Positions 50,001 to 63,378 are shown, counted from the stretch's first letter. The stretch is 64,000 nt of DNA from Xiphias gladius (GCF_016859285.1 NC_053412.1:1529289-1593288), one strand, 5' to 3'. The notes: generated by a model from the letters alone, not told the origin. Translations and numbers: made by a program.

Positions 50001-53000
50001 AGAATAAGCCGCTACTCCGTTCCCTCGACAAACCACTCTCACCTGAACTGTTATTTCTAAAGCATAAGTCTGATCATGAATCATCTGGTTTTTTTTCCTG
50101 CACGTCCTTATTATGTCGTCTGCCACCGTCTCACTTTCCCTCCGTGATCCGTCTTGAACCTGTTTACCTCGAGCTGTTATTCAAAGCCTCTTCTACTGAA
50201 ACAGCAGGGCAAAGCTTTACGTAACGAGGGGAGACCTGAAGCACTCAGGCTAAGCCGCTTACCTGAGCGGTGAGTCATCCCGCACGGACACGGCCGGCGG
50301 CTTGTCGGTCAGTCTCAGCGGAGCGAACTGTGGCGAGGGAGACCGCGCTCGATCCGCCGCGGGCAGAGACAGAGCGGCCGTCCGGCAGGAGGATGGGGAC
50401 GGAGAGGAGGAAGGTGGTGGCGGCCGCTCCTTCTCCTGCTCACTTTCTACATCTCCTCTACTCATGTCTGGTCCGGGTGTCCTGCTGAGGTGAGGGGAGC
50501 CGGCCGGGGCGGGACCAGCGGAGGAGCCCTGGGCAGTGGCATGGTGCTGGGTGTCAGAGCTGGAGCTGGACAGAGGCTGGAGCGCTGCCGGGTCCGCCCG
50601 GGCGCCAGCGAGGAATTCCTGGGAGGAGGCTGTGGTTTCTGGGCCTAAATGGTGCCTGGGCGGCGGCAGGAGGCCCTTGGTTTGTGGAGGCTGGGCCGGG
50701 CGCTGGGAGCCAGGGTTGGGACTGAGGCTACGAGGGCCCGAGGAAGGCGCGGTGTGGGAGGGATTGGCAGCGTCTGGTTTGCTCCTGTGGTCAGAGAGGC
50801 CTGGGACCGGGCCCTCGTTTCTGGGGACTGACGAGGCCGACTGTGGGCTGTGGTCAGGCTGGTATCGCAGCCTGTTCTCTGCCTTCCCTCTAGAGGTCAA
50901 AATAGAGACAGACTTCAACAGAACCTCAGGGTAACATGGTCTTAAAAAAAATAAAATAAAAACATTAAGCTTCCCACAACATAAACACACACTGACAGTG
51001 AACAGATTTCCTGCATGACTGTAAAACTTTTTTTGGTGTAACTCTTGTGTCTTTTCTGGTTTTACAATTTGTGTTATTTTGGACAATTTCTGTATAATAT
51101 TTTGAGTCCCCCGGAGTAACAGAGATACACCTCGGTCATACATAATTACTCTTTCAATTTTAATGGCTGGATTCTATATTCACAAAAGCAAAGTCTAATT
51201 TTACCATCTTTACAATGGAGGTCAAACAATACATTTATTCAGTTTGACTTTATAAAGCTGTTGAAACCAACTATATCAGAGGATCTGGAGAGAAAAGTTG
51301 AGAAATGTTGGTTTGCACACCGGTGCTCATGGACTCGGTCCATATGTAACGTGGGTTTTTCAGTGGTACCATACTCAAGTAATTTTTTGGCTGTTTTTAA
51401 ACCACAGCACGTTCCCAGGAGGCCGTTCACCTGGCGAGGGCAGCGCCGTGTTCACCCCACCGACATGTTGTCTTATCGGCCGACTTGAACCACGTTAGAC
51501 GATGCTCCGTCTGGTGACCTACACATCCAGAGGCTTTAGAGGTGTGACGCCCGGTCACAGCGAGCGCGTGGGGTACGGTTCAGGAAACCCGAGCCGAAAG
51601 CCAAACACAGAGGTTGGATTACAAAAGACTGAGGCGGGGCCTGGCTTAAACTCTACCCTATTTATTATTTATTAGAACCATTATTTACCTTTTTATAAAA
51701 ACGCAATATTAACATCAGCATTTACAAAAGTGTTTCCAGGGAAACATCCTTTGCTGACCAAGATGTTAATTGTTAAATCAAATGTGTATAAAATCTGCCA
51801 CAAGTACAGATTCTGAAGTTTTTTTGTTGTTGTTTTTTTCAAGACAAGACGTCTAGATCTTTTGTGAACATCAGGTCTGTGTTATAAAAAAAAAAGAAAA
51901 AAAAATTTGATATATTTTTGAACACCGTTTGACAAATTTCCAGTGCAGAATTCAAACTTTCAATAGATTTAGCAGACGTGGAAGCAGAAATCAGGCTCAG
52001 GCTGACTTTAATATCTACAGTAAATCTAACATTAAATCTTCAAATTGTCCTTAATTTGTGAGAGTAAGAGAGAGGCCAATCAAAAACACCTGACATTAAT
52101 CATGATCATGGTTAAACCTCTCAGTAGCTTATTTACGTCAGACCAAGGGGCACAAGGCTCCATTTTTTTTATATTTTAGACATTAAACTTTTGATATTCA
52201 GATTAAGAGGAAATGGCCCTAACATAAGCAACTTCAACGGTCTTCTAATGTATAAATTAGGGGATTCGGTTAATGGTTAGACGTAAAGCAGAACTGCACG
52301 AATGACCTCAGACTTCAGTGGCTTATCTTGTTCAAACACCACCCGCTAAAAAAAAAAAAGGTGCGTAAAGTAACACCAGAAAGAAGTCAAGCGACATATC
52401 AGCAAAGATATCTTGGTTGAGTGTCGCGTTTTCCTGAAGGGTGTTATTTCCTAACCAGTGCAGACTACAAGAAATAATCAAAGGAGCAAATGCTGTGGTT
52501 TAGTTTCACCAAGAAAATGATCACGCAGGCAACAGATGAGTAGGTGTTCTGTCAACAGCAGCTCAAGATTAAACTGATAAACTCTCCACCCGCCAGTAAT
52601 TGTGTAAATCCAGGCGTCAGTTTAATACTGGAGTCCGGGAGACACTTGTCACCTCAACACGAGCTCCAAGAACGGGAGATAAAGTTGGAAAAGGGATTTA
52701 GTATGACAGAAAATGATCATTCTCCTTCAGACCAGTTCTCTTTTCTGCACCGAAATCCCACCGCTCAGATACATTCCACAGTTACGTGACACCTCACAGG
52801 CGTTTCTTTCTGGCGGACGCTTCAGAGCAATCGACGGGTCAGGGTGAGCAGGTAGGAGCAGGTGTTCGGCGTTTTGCAACAACACGTCTGTTGATGGACG
52901 CTTTGGAAGGCAGCAACCAGCTGTTTGAACTTTCTTTGACCGGACAAACTCTGTGCCATCCTGCTACCCTCTGGTTTTTATTGGACTGAGCCCTTTGGAG

Positions 53001-56000
53001 CAATGAACTCAATGTAACTCAAAAGTAAAATTTCAATAGTTTTTTTTTTTTCCATGAAATTTTTAGCTTTATTTATTTTCTTTTGGAATGAGGGAGCTTT
53101 TGATGGTCAGCTTCGGTTTCTTTGCCTTACCGTAACAATTTTAAACAGTTTTATCTTATAAATGTACTGTGCAAACAAAGTTAAAATCTCACCTGGTGGT
53201 GTAACCGCTCTGCTGGGCTTGAGGGTCCCTCCACGGTGAGGGAATAGTCTGAAAAATAAAAGGTTAAGTTAAGGGCTGTGCTAAATGGAGACTGTCCTCA
53301 ACAGAAAATGACAGTGTAAGATGAAAGAAGCGTAACGTTGGTTCCTTTTCCCAATGACCATGATTTTTTCCTATTTTAAAAACAAGAGGTTTTAGTTGCC
53401 TTAACCTAACCAAACCTTAAAAAAAAAAAACAGCCGAGAACTTGTGGTTTACATGGTGAATGCATTAACCATTTTGCTACCGGGGTGCACTTAATCTACA
53501 GCAGGTTTCAACTTCATGGCAGCGACCTTTGCTGGTCATCTCATTTTGGAAGACATCGGTCTCACTTTGTCAAATAGGTCCTTAAAAAAATGGACACATT
53601 TTAAAGGGTGGACTTCTCCAATCATTCGCAAATATAAAAAAAAGAACACATAATCTTGGCTCACCTGTGTATAGAAGTCTGCAGAGGGGGAAGATCTGGA
53701 TCTCTCGTGCACGCAGATGGCCTTCTCCTCAGCATCTGCATCTAAAATATTCTCCGCAGAGTGATACCTCCCTTGCGTCTTTGCCTCTGACGACTTCTTC
53801 TGCTTGTTCCATGTGGCCTGGTACTCCGCAAAGGTCCCAAGCCTCTGCTGCTCTAGTAAGGTCTGCTTATGTCCAGGGCTAAGATTGGGGTCCGTGGATG
53901 GTTGAGCCTCCTCAGGCTCTCCAGAGGGAGGGAGTTCCTTGAGTTTACCAATCTCACCAAGGTCTGCATTTGTACCCTGACTGGACTTCAGCACAGGTCT
54001 GGAGAATGCCGGTTTGGCCTCAAAGAACTTCCGCCGCTCTCCGAAGGAACCTGTTTGAGGCTCCACCTCCACTCCTACTTTATCTATCTTGTCAGGCTCT
54101 GAGAAGGAGTGTGTCCTCTTTGCCAGGGGGAGGCGCTTACGCCCTCTGATGCGACCGCTGGAGGTTTTTACTACAGCTGCTTCTGGTCCAAGGGGCTCTA
54201 GGTCTCGTCTTTGGAAGGAGGTGGCCTGGAGGACCCTGGCCTGTGCCTCTTTCAGGTGGTCCTTGTAGGTGTTGGAAAAGGAGACACCAGAGGACATAGT
54301 ATCTGTGGATCTCCAGTCCTCTACCTCCTCATCCTCTGCATCGCAAGTCAGGGTTGCGGCGCTGCGGCTCTTTTGCAGCTGAGCTCGTTTCTGCTGGATC
54401 TCTTTGCGGAGGGTTGTGGCGTAACGGTCGCTGCGCCGATTCGCTTTTCCACCGCTGGTCGACATGGTGTCACCCGTATCCTCGATGGACATGACGCCCA
54501 TGGTCATAGCAGCTGGTTGCCTTTCAGCTAGACATCTACTCTCCTGGGCCAGGGAGTGGAGAAGCGGGGTTTTCAGGGGGGATATTCGGTGGTCTTCTTG
54601 AGGCACCCATGGGTCCTGCTGCCTTGAAAGACTGACTTTATGTTCATTACTCTGATGTGTTGGAAAGTGTCTTTTCATGTCATTTGTGTGTCCTTCACCT
54701 CTCTTTGCAGGATCCTCTGGGCTGCGGCTTCGAACAGAATGTTCAGAGGTTTGGTGGTCATAATGAAGACCATTCCCATTGCGCTCCTTATTTTCACTGT
54801 AAGGCATCTGGGACTGAGGTAGAGGGTACTTTGCCTTAACGTTTGTCTTCAAGGAACTTGGGAAGCCTGGTTCATTGCTGTTTACCCAGTGGGGTTTCTC
54901 TGTTTCCCCCCTACGGCCCTCTGCTTTGCCCTGCCTGGCCTGGAGCTCAGCAGTCTGAACCGAATGCTTGCTTGCCAGGCCGTAGTATCTGCTGTGCCCC
55001 CCGCTCTCCAGGTTTGGGTTTGCAGCAGAACTTGTCATGGATGCCGTGGAGTGCCGGACCTGTTTGCGGCTGAATACATTTGTGGGCAGATCCTGGAGGC
55101 TACGATAGTAGCTTCCTACACTCTGAGCCTTGGTGGGAGGAGCCGACCTCGTCTGCAGGTATAAGGGGCTTTCGTCACTGTATTGCCTCTGGTGGGCATG
55201 TGCTTGGGTGTAATGAGACTGTCTGACATCAGTGCTGGACAAGGAGAAGAGTTTGTTGGGGTGCAGCTGGTTGTGGTTGTGGTCAGCTGCCGAGTTGGGA
55301 TGGAGGAAGTCTTTGGTGGGCAGGGGGTTGAAGCTACGTCTGGCCTCTGAGATTTTCTCCTGGTGAGATCTGAGGCCATTCTGGTCGTTATTTTCAGTCA
55401 GTTTTTCTATTGATCTGCCATGGCTCTTTGTTGGACCGCTAGGCCCTTCGGAGTAAGGGAACACCTTTGTGGCAGCAAAACTGTCACTGCGCAGGGGAGG
55501 AGGCGGGGGAGGAGGAGACTGGGACTTCTTCTTCTCTGGTACCTGCCACACTGGGCCAATGCTGGGTCTCCCGGCAATGGAAACACGAGAGGCGGGCTGC
55601 TCGTCTGCCCGTGACCCTTCCCAGCCTCCGTTCCCTAGCGTCGGCTGGAGGTACCTGGGCTGCCCAGCCTGTTGAGGTCCTTCGCTGTGAAGGCCCTTGA
55701 AGAAAATGTTTTCAGTGCTGGTACCCTTCCTAGCAGATGTGCTCCGGTCATGGACAGGAGGGCTGGAGCCATTGGAGAAACAGCTGAACCCATAGTCTCT
55801 TTTCCCTGCTGGTCCACAGAGCGGCTCAGCGCTGCTGATGTATTTGGTCGGGGAAAGACGACCTGGTGGGTAGGGATGAGAGGGACGATCCAGTCTCTCC
55901 ATGTTGTTTGCTGAGCTGAACTGACTGGTTAGCTGACAGTGAGTGTTCTGTTCCCCTTGAGTGGACGACTCTTTGGACCTGGTGTGTAGCGTCAGGAAAA

Positions 56001-57441
56001 AAAAAAGTAATGTTTGAATTTGACGAATTACTGCTACGCCTTTATGATTGAGAAGAGACTTTAACAATTACTGTTAATTAATACGAATATCCTTCACACA
56101 TACACACAACTATCTGACCAGGAACGAGGCGAATAAATGAACAAAATATATTTTGCGTTTTTCCTGTTGGACGCAGAGAGAGGCTGAAGGAGAACTTAAA
56201 AAGACTGGCCTTGCTTCATGGTTTGGCTGCCAGACTGGTGCTGGGGTGGCCTCTCTCCCAGCGGGCCCTGACTCCTCTTCTGTCAGCTTGGAGGAGTGCC
56301 AGGAATGGGGCCGAGAGCCTGGATCATTCTTCCTGCAAGGCAGAGAGCAAACAAAACATTTTACACTATCACAAGAGTATTTGACATTTAAGCTCTTTTT
56401 TTTTTTTCTTTCTACTGTTTTCCAAATTCTCTCAGGAGAAGACAGATGGTAGAGATATCGATAGTGCAACAGTTTAACATTTTTTTCACGTTTTTTTTTT
56501 GGCACCGCCAGCATTCTCCTCCTGGAGCCGTAGACTCCCACTGTGCAGTCCATCACTTGAGGATGGGGTGTTACTTTGAACACTGTAAATGTTCCTACTT
56601 CAGCAACAAGTCCACCGAGTTCACAAGGTAACAGGATAATCCACTAAGAATGACAAACTCCTTCGGGTGTCTTCAAGAGTACGGATGTGCTGGATTTTCA
56701 AGTTGCATTTCGGAAATTCTTCACCTTTTTCCATAGTTAAAATTCCTAGAAGAATTTGAATTGTTGTTCAGTATGAGCCATCAAGGGCTCGGCTGTGTCT
56801 AGATATTTGTGCGCAAATTTCAAAGTCTTCTGACCTGAAAATCAAATCAAATTACTCATCTGCTCTTATAATATCATCCATATCTTGGCAAGAACCCCAG
56901 AAACATAAACTGATAACTGTACTATTCACAAACTTGCACGTACCCTTTGAAGCGGTTCCTCCTGGAGAGCATGTTGAAAGGGAAAATAATTACACCCGTT
57001 TTAGAGATCACACACCGTAATTTCGCACAAAACGTATTAAACCAGAGAGAATAAAACATCAAATTATGTTAACTTTAACGTGACGACACCAACTAACAGC
57101 ACGAGAGGTGTGTGAGCATCACGGGACTGGATACAACTTCAGGACTCAAATGAGCAAATTACAACTAGGGAATATTTGGTTCGGAAAACTAGCGCCACGC
57201 TGAGGGTAAACAACACTGCAAAAGACCACAGAGGGACACAGAGCACAATGTAAAAGCTCAATGACCAAAGATGCCTCAGGTTCACCACAAGCTACCAGCA
57301 AACACAACAGTAACGGGACGCGGCCTCTGCTGACGGTACCTCATAGAGCTTCGCAAGATCTTGGTGAGAAAGCTCCTCGCCACGTGAACCTCGGTTTCTG
57401 ATGGCATTGTGCGTGGCGATACAACATCAACCATCTTAGGC
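47023..57441 (-). CDS. shroom2: Protein Shroom2, PDZ-less part visible (5' end outside or alternative start)
   Basis: Ten exons (minus): 57441-57340, 56959-56942, 56332-56210, 55978-53665, 53248-53193, 50889-50263, 49214-48705, 48016-47833, 47653-47381, 47295-47023. Phases agree throughout, giving about 1,490 residues; human SHROOM2 has 1,616. In order: [22 protein letters not shown], a Pro-rich motif with RSDSFAATK (about 55.5 kb), the ASD1 actin-binding region ([13 protein letters not shown] to [13 protein letters not shown], about 54.46-54.2 kb), [40 protein letters not shown], and the C-terminal ASD2 ([13 protein letters not shown] to [11 protein letters not shown], last two exons). ASD2 binds Rho kinase and ASD1 actin, driving apical constriction and junctional actomyosin assembly. 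The N-terminal PDZ domain is not found. Two exon joins are unusual: one 18-nt microexon and one GC donor. Confidence 0.93.
47970..47996. repeat. GCT trinucleotide repeat coding for poly-Ala in SHROOM2
   Basis: Seven to eight GCT/GCA units on the plus strand encode a run of eight alanines (EEEDAP followed by Ala) just upstream of [19 protein letters not shown]. Human SHROOM2 has a shorter Ala stretch here, so this is a likely length-variable site. Confidence 0.8.
50890..53192 (-). other. SHROOM2 intron, 2.3 kb
   Basis: No exon or recognisable mobile element is visible. The sequence is AT-rich with several A/T-runs (about 51825-51905 and 53040-53052). Confidence 0.55.
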
Positions 57442-60136
57442 CTGATGGGCGGCGAGCGGAAGGAGGAAAAGGGAAAGTGGGGGGGGGCGGGGACACGTCG
57501 GCATCAACCATTAGCAGAAGATCATTGACAATTTTTTCTTTTTTCTGACGCAAGACTAGGAAAGCAGGGAGTTTGGGGGCTAGCCAGGAGTGTTAGGCCA
57601 GTCTTAGATTTGCTCGATCTACCTCACCAGGCTGCCTCTGAACTTTTACTGCACAGTAGCCGTTCATTTTTTGCTTAAACCTACACCTCTAATCCTCATA
57701 CAACCCCTGCTGGTATCCTGCATCCTGTTACCCTGCCTTCTATTCTGAAAAGCTGTCACAACAGGAGAGGGAGACAGATCTGTCACAGCCATATGGCCCC
57801 GACAGAGCTTAGCTGCTTAGCTTTTAGAAAAATTAGACGGATGGGAATTGGGTTCACATGAGCGAAGAAAATCTGCCTCCCTACCACCACAACCTCCTTC
57901 GCATTAGGTTATTTTATTTATCTCAGCAGATATATGCAGGGACAGGGAAACTATCAGAGGGTTTTTATGTGCAGCTCAATCGTAGAGATGCGATTTCACC
58001 ACGAACCTTTCCGCATATTTCAAGAAGCCTTGTTCTTTGCTTTCTTCCCTTTTTCCAAATGCTCTACGCTTGGGAGGGGTGTTTTTCCAGAGTTCCCAAG
58101 TTCAAATGTCAGACCAAAGTGAAAACTCTCAGCCAAATGAGACTCCAGTCGCCCTGATTGAAACTTTAACCCTGCCAGGCCACGACTGAGACATCGCTGC
58201 ATTCTTTCAGAGGAGGAATGCAGGGAGGTATTTTCCCTCCCCGCCGTGCGCTTGCGTCACGTGGGACATCTCTGTTGACCATCGCCCAAGAGTCTGAGAG
58301 CCTCCCAGTCGCTGTGATAGAGTGAAGAGAGTCTGACATCTGTCTGACTGATGATTTCTTTATTTGACCCTAGTTTGTTGCGCGTAGTCCCAACAAAAGG
58401 ACAGTGTTGATACTCGCCACTAATCTTGTCAAGGTGTTGTGGTTTTGACCTTATTGCTCCACGGTTTGCTTGTTTTTAATTAGATTTCTATTTGTCCTTT
58501 TTCTAAAAGAAATAAATAAGCACAAAGTTAGTGGAAAGAGGAAGGGAAAAGGAAAAAAACAAAAAAAAAAAACAATTTCAAGGTCTACCAATACAACCTG
58601 TGGCTCCCTTTAATTGTGATAATCTAAAAGTTTATTGTGATGTTGCATCATTTTAGGTTTTTCTGGAAAAAAAACAAAACAAACAAACACGTAACTGACT
58701 AGAAAAACGATGCAGTGCAAATCTTAAACACTGGTCTCGGTCTTTCGTGCTCAGCGTTCGCTGCTGTCTCATTTCCGCGCTGCACTTCGGACATCACCTG
58801 TGGATCGAGCGGCGTGGCCGTGGCTGAGACCGCCGGCCTCTCTCCCTTTGGATTGTCTGCTGATGTAGCTCTTCTTGCTCTGCACGTACAGGAGTCTTTA
58901 GTCCGTGGCTCCGTAATTTCCTAGCACTTGCCTCGGACATTTCCTCAGCACTATAAATATAAATACAAGCTGTACAAATCAAAGTTCCTGGTATTCACGG
59001 ACAGCCAAGCGAGAACTTTTCCGCAGGCGTCTATGACTTCCCACCTTCATCACTCTGGATATAAACCAAAGCATGGTATCTGTTGGAAAAGCAAAATGGG
59101 GTCTTTCATGAAGTGGACATCGGCGTTTAATCGCAAACATCGCAAACTGTTACTTCAACTTAAAAACCCTCCCTCCCTCTGTTCAATGTGACACACACAG
59201 TGAGAGTTGCGTTGCCTCCAAACAAGCTCCCGCACAATGGAAATGCAAATGTCCCATTTTTCTAAAACGCGGCGAGGGTCTATTGTCAGGGGATACAGCT
59301 GGTCTGTCACTGATATTCCACAGGGGGAGGAGACGCCGCCGTTTACTCCCAGGAAATATGAGTTGAGCTCAGGCCGAGCTCATTGGAGAAAACGCGATAC
59401 TGAAACGCAGCTGACCCCGTTGGCTGTAAGTGCATCCGCCACTGAGATGATTTAACAAAAGGTTTGGAAAAAAAGAAAAAGCCAAACCAAAACAAAAAAA
59501 ACAGTGAGCTGAAACACAGATTAGACTTAAGGGGAAAACTTGCTTATCTCGACAAACCAAGTTGACCATGATTAAATCTAAACTTCGAAAACAATGCAAG
59601 AGATCACTGGGTAAGAGTATTTAAACTCCTCAGCGGAGGAGCGAGGTGGTTGGTTGAAACCTTAATCCTTGTAAGATATCGGTGATAAAGTCCATAAGGC
59701 ATCTTCACTTGAAATATGGTTGAAACAGCAGGTGGCACAGGAAAAGTAAGCGGTCAAGACGGCACAAAAAATCTCCACCTTTCACGCCACTCCTGTCTGC
59801 AACCGGTCCCTAAAACCCTCCTCTCTTAGAACAGGAGCACGGGCAGCGGGGTTTCAACCCGTTTTCTGTGCAAATCAACACGTTTCGGTTCAATTCTGTA
59901 GCTTGAACAAAGAAGGGGTAAGGGAAGGTTGACGCGGTGAAATCAAGAGCATTAAACCCATTTTAGCGAGTAGCTGGAAAAAAAAAAAAAAAAAGCTGAT
60001 GTGAATTACAAATAGACTGAAATATTCTCACTGCAGCGGGGATGAGACGTCATGCAAACTGACTTACTTGTGTGTCTCTTCTTAAAATGGATGGAAGTGA
60101 AATGAAGCAACTTACCAACTATCGGAAACTGTTTTC

Positions 60137-60138
<2 letters not shown>

Positions 60139-60176
<38 letters not shown>
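60139..60176. repeat. TG dinucleotide microsatellite
   Basis: Nineteen uninterrupted TG units. Confidence 0.95.
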
Positions 60177-60177
<1 letters not shown>

Positions 60178-61854
60178 TCTGTCTCTGGGCTCTGCGACAG
60201 ACCTGGTTCAAAAACGGACACGTCCACTTCACTCGTCCAGAACCGAACCCCTTCAAAAGCACTTCAGGACACCACTACTCCCACCAGTCTGACAGAAACG
60301 AGCGCCGAGGAATCTGGCGACTCCATGATTGAAGAGCCCCCCCCCCCCCCTCGCTCCTCCTCTCCTCCCCCCGCTCCTCCTCCTCTCGGTATGAACACTC
60401 ACATACACACTCCACCTTGTGCTGCAGAGGAGATTTCCTCTGGGATTAAAGAGGGGGATTTGAGACCGGGGCTGGGGGGTGGGGGGGTTATTGTCCTGTC
60501 CCCGCGTCCTTGCTGCGCGTCTAGTGTCTGTTTGGACTGTAAGCGGCCGGGGCCTGCAGCAAGTTAACACCGGCGGGACGGAAACACCGCAGCAGCCCAA
60601 AGGTTGTCACAAGGTCGACGAACCAAGGAACGGCGCCGGACGGTCACGAGCCAGCGGTTTCAACCAAAGCACGAGCAGCAGTCACACTTATTTGGCGCGC
60701 AGCGAAAAGCTCGTTGTGATGTGACCTGTTGTCCTTAAAATCTTAGTTTTCTAAAAACAGACGCAGCAACAACACCTCAATCTGTTTCCAATGTTCTAAA
60801 GTATTTTCAAAGTTAACCGATTAAGACCGGCTACATTAAAACAAATTCCCTATTTTCTCATCATTGGACCCTTGCTGTGAATTTGGACATGATCTATGAC
60901 ATTATCGGTCCAATTCAAACTGATGTGAAGAGCTGGGAAGACGCCAGGTTTAAGGTTTCGGCCGGATGATCCTGGTGAAGCAAAAATGATAAAATAAAAA
61001 AAATAAATAAAAAAATCCAAAACATATTTAGGATTTAATGGTTCCAGCTTCATTTGAAGTGGTCCATTTAGCACTTTTTCAACCAAACGAAGCAGCACTT
61101 TCAAGCTAGACATCGAAATATCGATGATCTATCTTTCTCAGTGAAATACCAGAGAGAAAACAAGTGGCCCATGTGTTATTTTGTCATTTTCAACGTGGTT
61201 CTGACCATCAGATTTTGATACCGGCGAAACTCTGACACCAATACTGCAATTTGTTGGGTTGTCAAGCTGATATCCGATACTTAGATTCCATCTCACATCT
61301 GCATTTCACAACCCAGTTTTTATATTTTTTTCTGTTCTAGGTCTACTTCAGCGTCCTTGTCAGGAAACACAGCACAGACAGGAATGTTTGGCCTGGAAAC
61401 CCACGTCTGTTTTGAGAGATACCAGCCAATGTCAGGCTGAGGGGGAGGAGGAGACAGATACCGAGCGGCTCCTCCACCGTGAGTTAACTCCTCCGCTCAG
61501 GGGAGGAGAGGCCGCAAGGCTTATCAAATCTCAGGCCACCGACCCAAAAATCAGCCAAAATACAAGTGAGGTTCGGTCTAGCCACTTTACCAAAGAGGCA
61601 ACCGAGCTTCTTTGCAACACTTTGAATTATGGATCTGAAACATACTGATGAACTGGACACTTGTCAGGTGTTCAGTTGGCTGAATACCGTTTGGTTAATT
61701 CACCATCAAGCCAACATTTGTTCCCCGAGCGTCTTCCCTCTGGATGAGCCCCTGGCAACAAACACCCGTGTCCCCACCTTTACCGTAGGGATTTTTCGGT
61801 TCGGCCACTAGGGGACGCTCGACCACAGCTTCAACCATTTCAGCGCTTCAACCA

Positions 61855-62165
61855 GAGCTGCAACGATTAGCGCTCAGTCCATTAGGTGAGTTTCGGAAAA
61901 TCACAGCGACAATTCTGATAAATCGATTGATTGTTTGACTAAAATGCCAAAAAAAGTTGACGTTTTCAGCCTCTCAAGTACCAACATTTCCTGTTTGACT
62001 CTGCTTTATATCCCAGTAAAGTGAACATCTTTGGGCTTTAGACTGTTGGTAGGACAAAAAAACAAAAACAAAAAGAATATATGTTTCACATTTTTCTACC
62101 ATTTTATAGACAAAATTAGTAACAACGAAAATAATCATTAGTTTCAACTATTTTGTCAAAGATTT
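61855..62165 (+). repeat. Interspersed repeat family A copy
   Basis: The copy begins CAGAGCTGCAACGATTAGCG, contains AAATCGATTGATTGTTTGAC, AAAATGCC and an AAAGTGAACATCTTTGGG segment, and ends with ACGAAAATAATCATTAGTTT. It is one of the less decayed copies in the window and defines the head (GCTGCAACGATTA) and tail (AATAATCATTAG) of the family. Confidence 0.65.
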
Positions 62166-62473
62166 CCTCGGAAAATTTTGCCTTTTCTGGTATCTGTCTG
62201 GCTAAGGATTCCTGAAATACTCAATCCTCGATTCATCGTGTCTGCCCAAGACCCTGAACAAACCGTAACCCTGGTCGTGCAAAGCTGATGTACAAGTGAG
62301 ATATTTAGGTGGTGGAAAAATGCTTGACAAGTTATATGACTGACGGCCTGATATTAAATCAGCACCTTTTCCTTTTCCAACCATCATCTCCCACTCTATC
62401 GCTCCCTCGCCTGTTCAGCCCCCGCTCGGTGATCTTGCTGATTCACCAGCTTGTTGGCCCCGGAGCCAGAAAC

Positions 62474-62560
62474 AGGCAGCGGCGGCAGCAGCAGCGGCGG
62501 CGGCGGCAGCAGCGGCGGGAGCAGGAGCGGGAGCAGCGGCGGTGGCGGCGGCCCGTGGGG
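62474..62560. repeat. Imperfect CGG/CAG trinucleotide tract
   Basis: About 85 bases of mixed CGGCAG, CAGCAG, GGCGGC and GGAGCA units lie in a local GC-rich patch. Every frame gives low-complexity peptides (Gly/Ser, Ala, or Arg/Gln-rich), so coding cannot be inferred. It could be a CpG-rich 5' UTR or a simple repeat. Confidence 0.7.
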
Positions 62561-63311
62561 GCCGACCTCGCCGCGCTGAGCTCTAAACACAGCCACACAA
62601 TAGAAAGTGCCAGCGTCATCACAGCTGGGCTTATCGGTATGTCACTGGCTCCACTCGCAACAAAAAACAGAGAGGGGGAGAAGGGAGACTAACATGCACC
62701 ATAGAGAAAGCACCAAGCTTTGACAGAGTGTAAACCTGGAGGTTGCCAACAGCTGGAACATCTGGCTCCGTCACAGAATTTCAGACCTCACATCAGGACA
62801 TTTCTGGGCTTTTGTTACGCATCAGACGTCCACTTCACTGAATCTGCAAAAATCTTCCAGGACACTTTAGCCTCTCGTGCGTTTGATCTTTTCCCGGTGA
62901 AATCCACGCGTGGCGACACATTATTCATTCGTAGCAACTGAATCATGACGAACGTCCCGATTTCTGCGACTTGCTGCGGTTTCGTCGATGCCACGGACGA
63001 GATTTAATTAAACAAAAAATGCTGACGTGTATTTTCTACGAACCCTGATGTTCCCGATTTCTCCTGCGGAAATGTCAGGTATTAAGGTGTTTTTCTACGG
63101 GTGACGAGGCTTTGGTGCGGACTTGCACCCGACTAGTGTCTGTCACAGAAACACCTTTGATGCAGATGTGGGTCCAGATGCATAGTAACAAATATCCTAA
63201 TTGATTCTCTACGTGCTCTCTAGTCTGGGAACTAAATTATTTTTCTCTGCTCCTGTAAAGGCCGCTGATCTTTATCATGTTGTTGAGTCTCGGGTCCAAC
63301 AAACACTTCAT

Positions 63312-63313
<2 letters not shown>

Positions 63314-63376
<63 letters not shown>
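63314..63376. repeat. AC dinucleotide microsatellite, about 31 units
   Basis: The longest perfect microsatellite in the window and a likely polymorphic marker. Confidence 0.95.

Positions 63377-63378
<2 letters not shown>

Noticed and set aside
50536-50934. 132-residue plus-strand frame
   Set aside because: Antisense of the Pro/Ser-rich SHROOM2 exon 50889-50263; Gly/Trp-rich composition is typical of such shadows.
62309-62692. Arg/Gln-rich 127-residue plus frame and a Pro/Leu-rich minus frame
   Set aside because: Both arise from the CGG/CAG trinucleotide tract; no conserved protein features.
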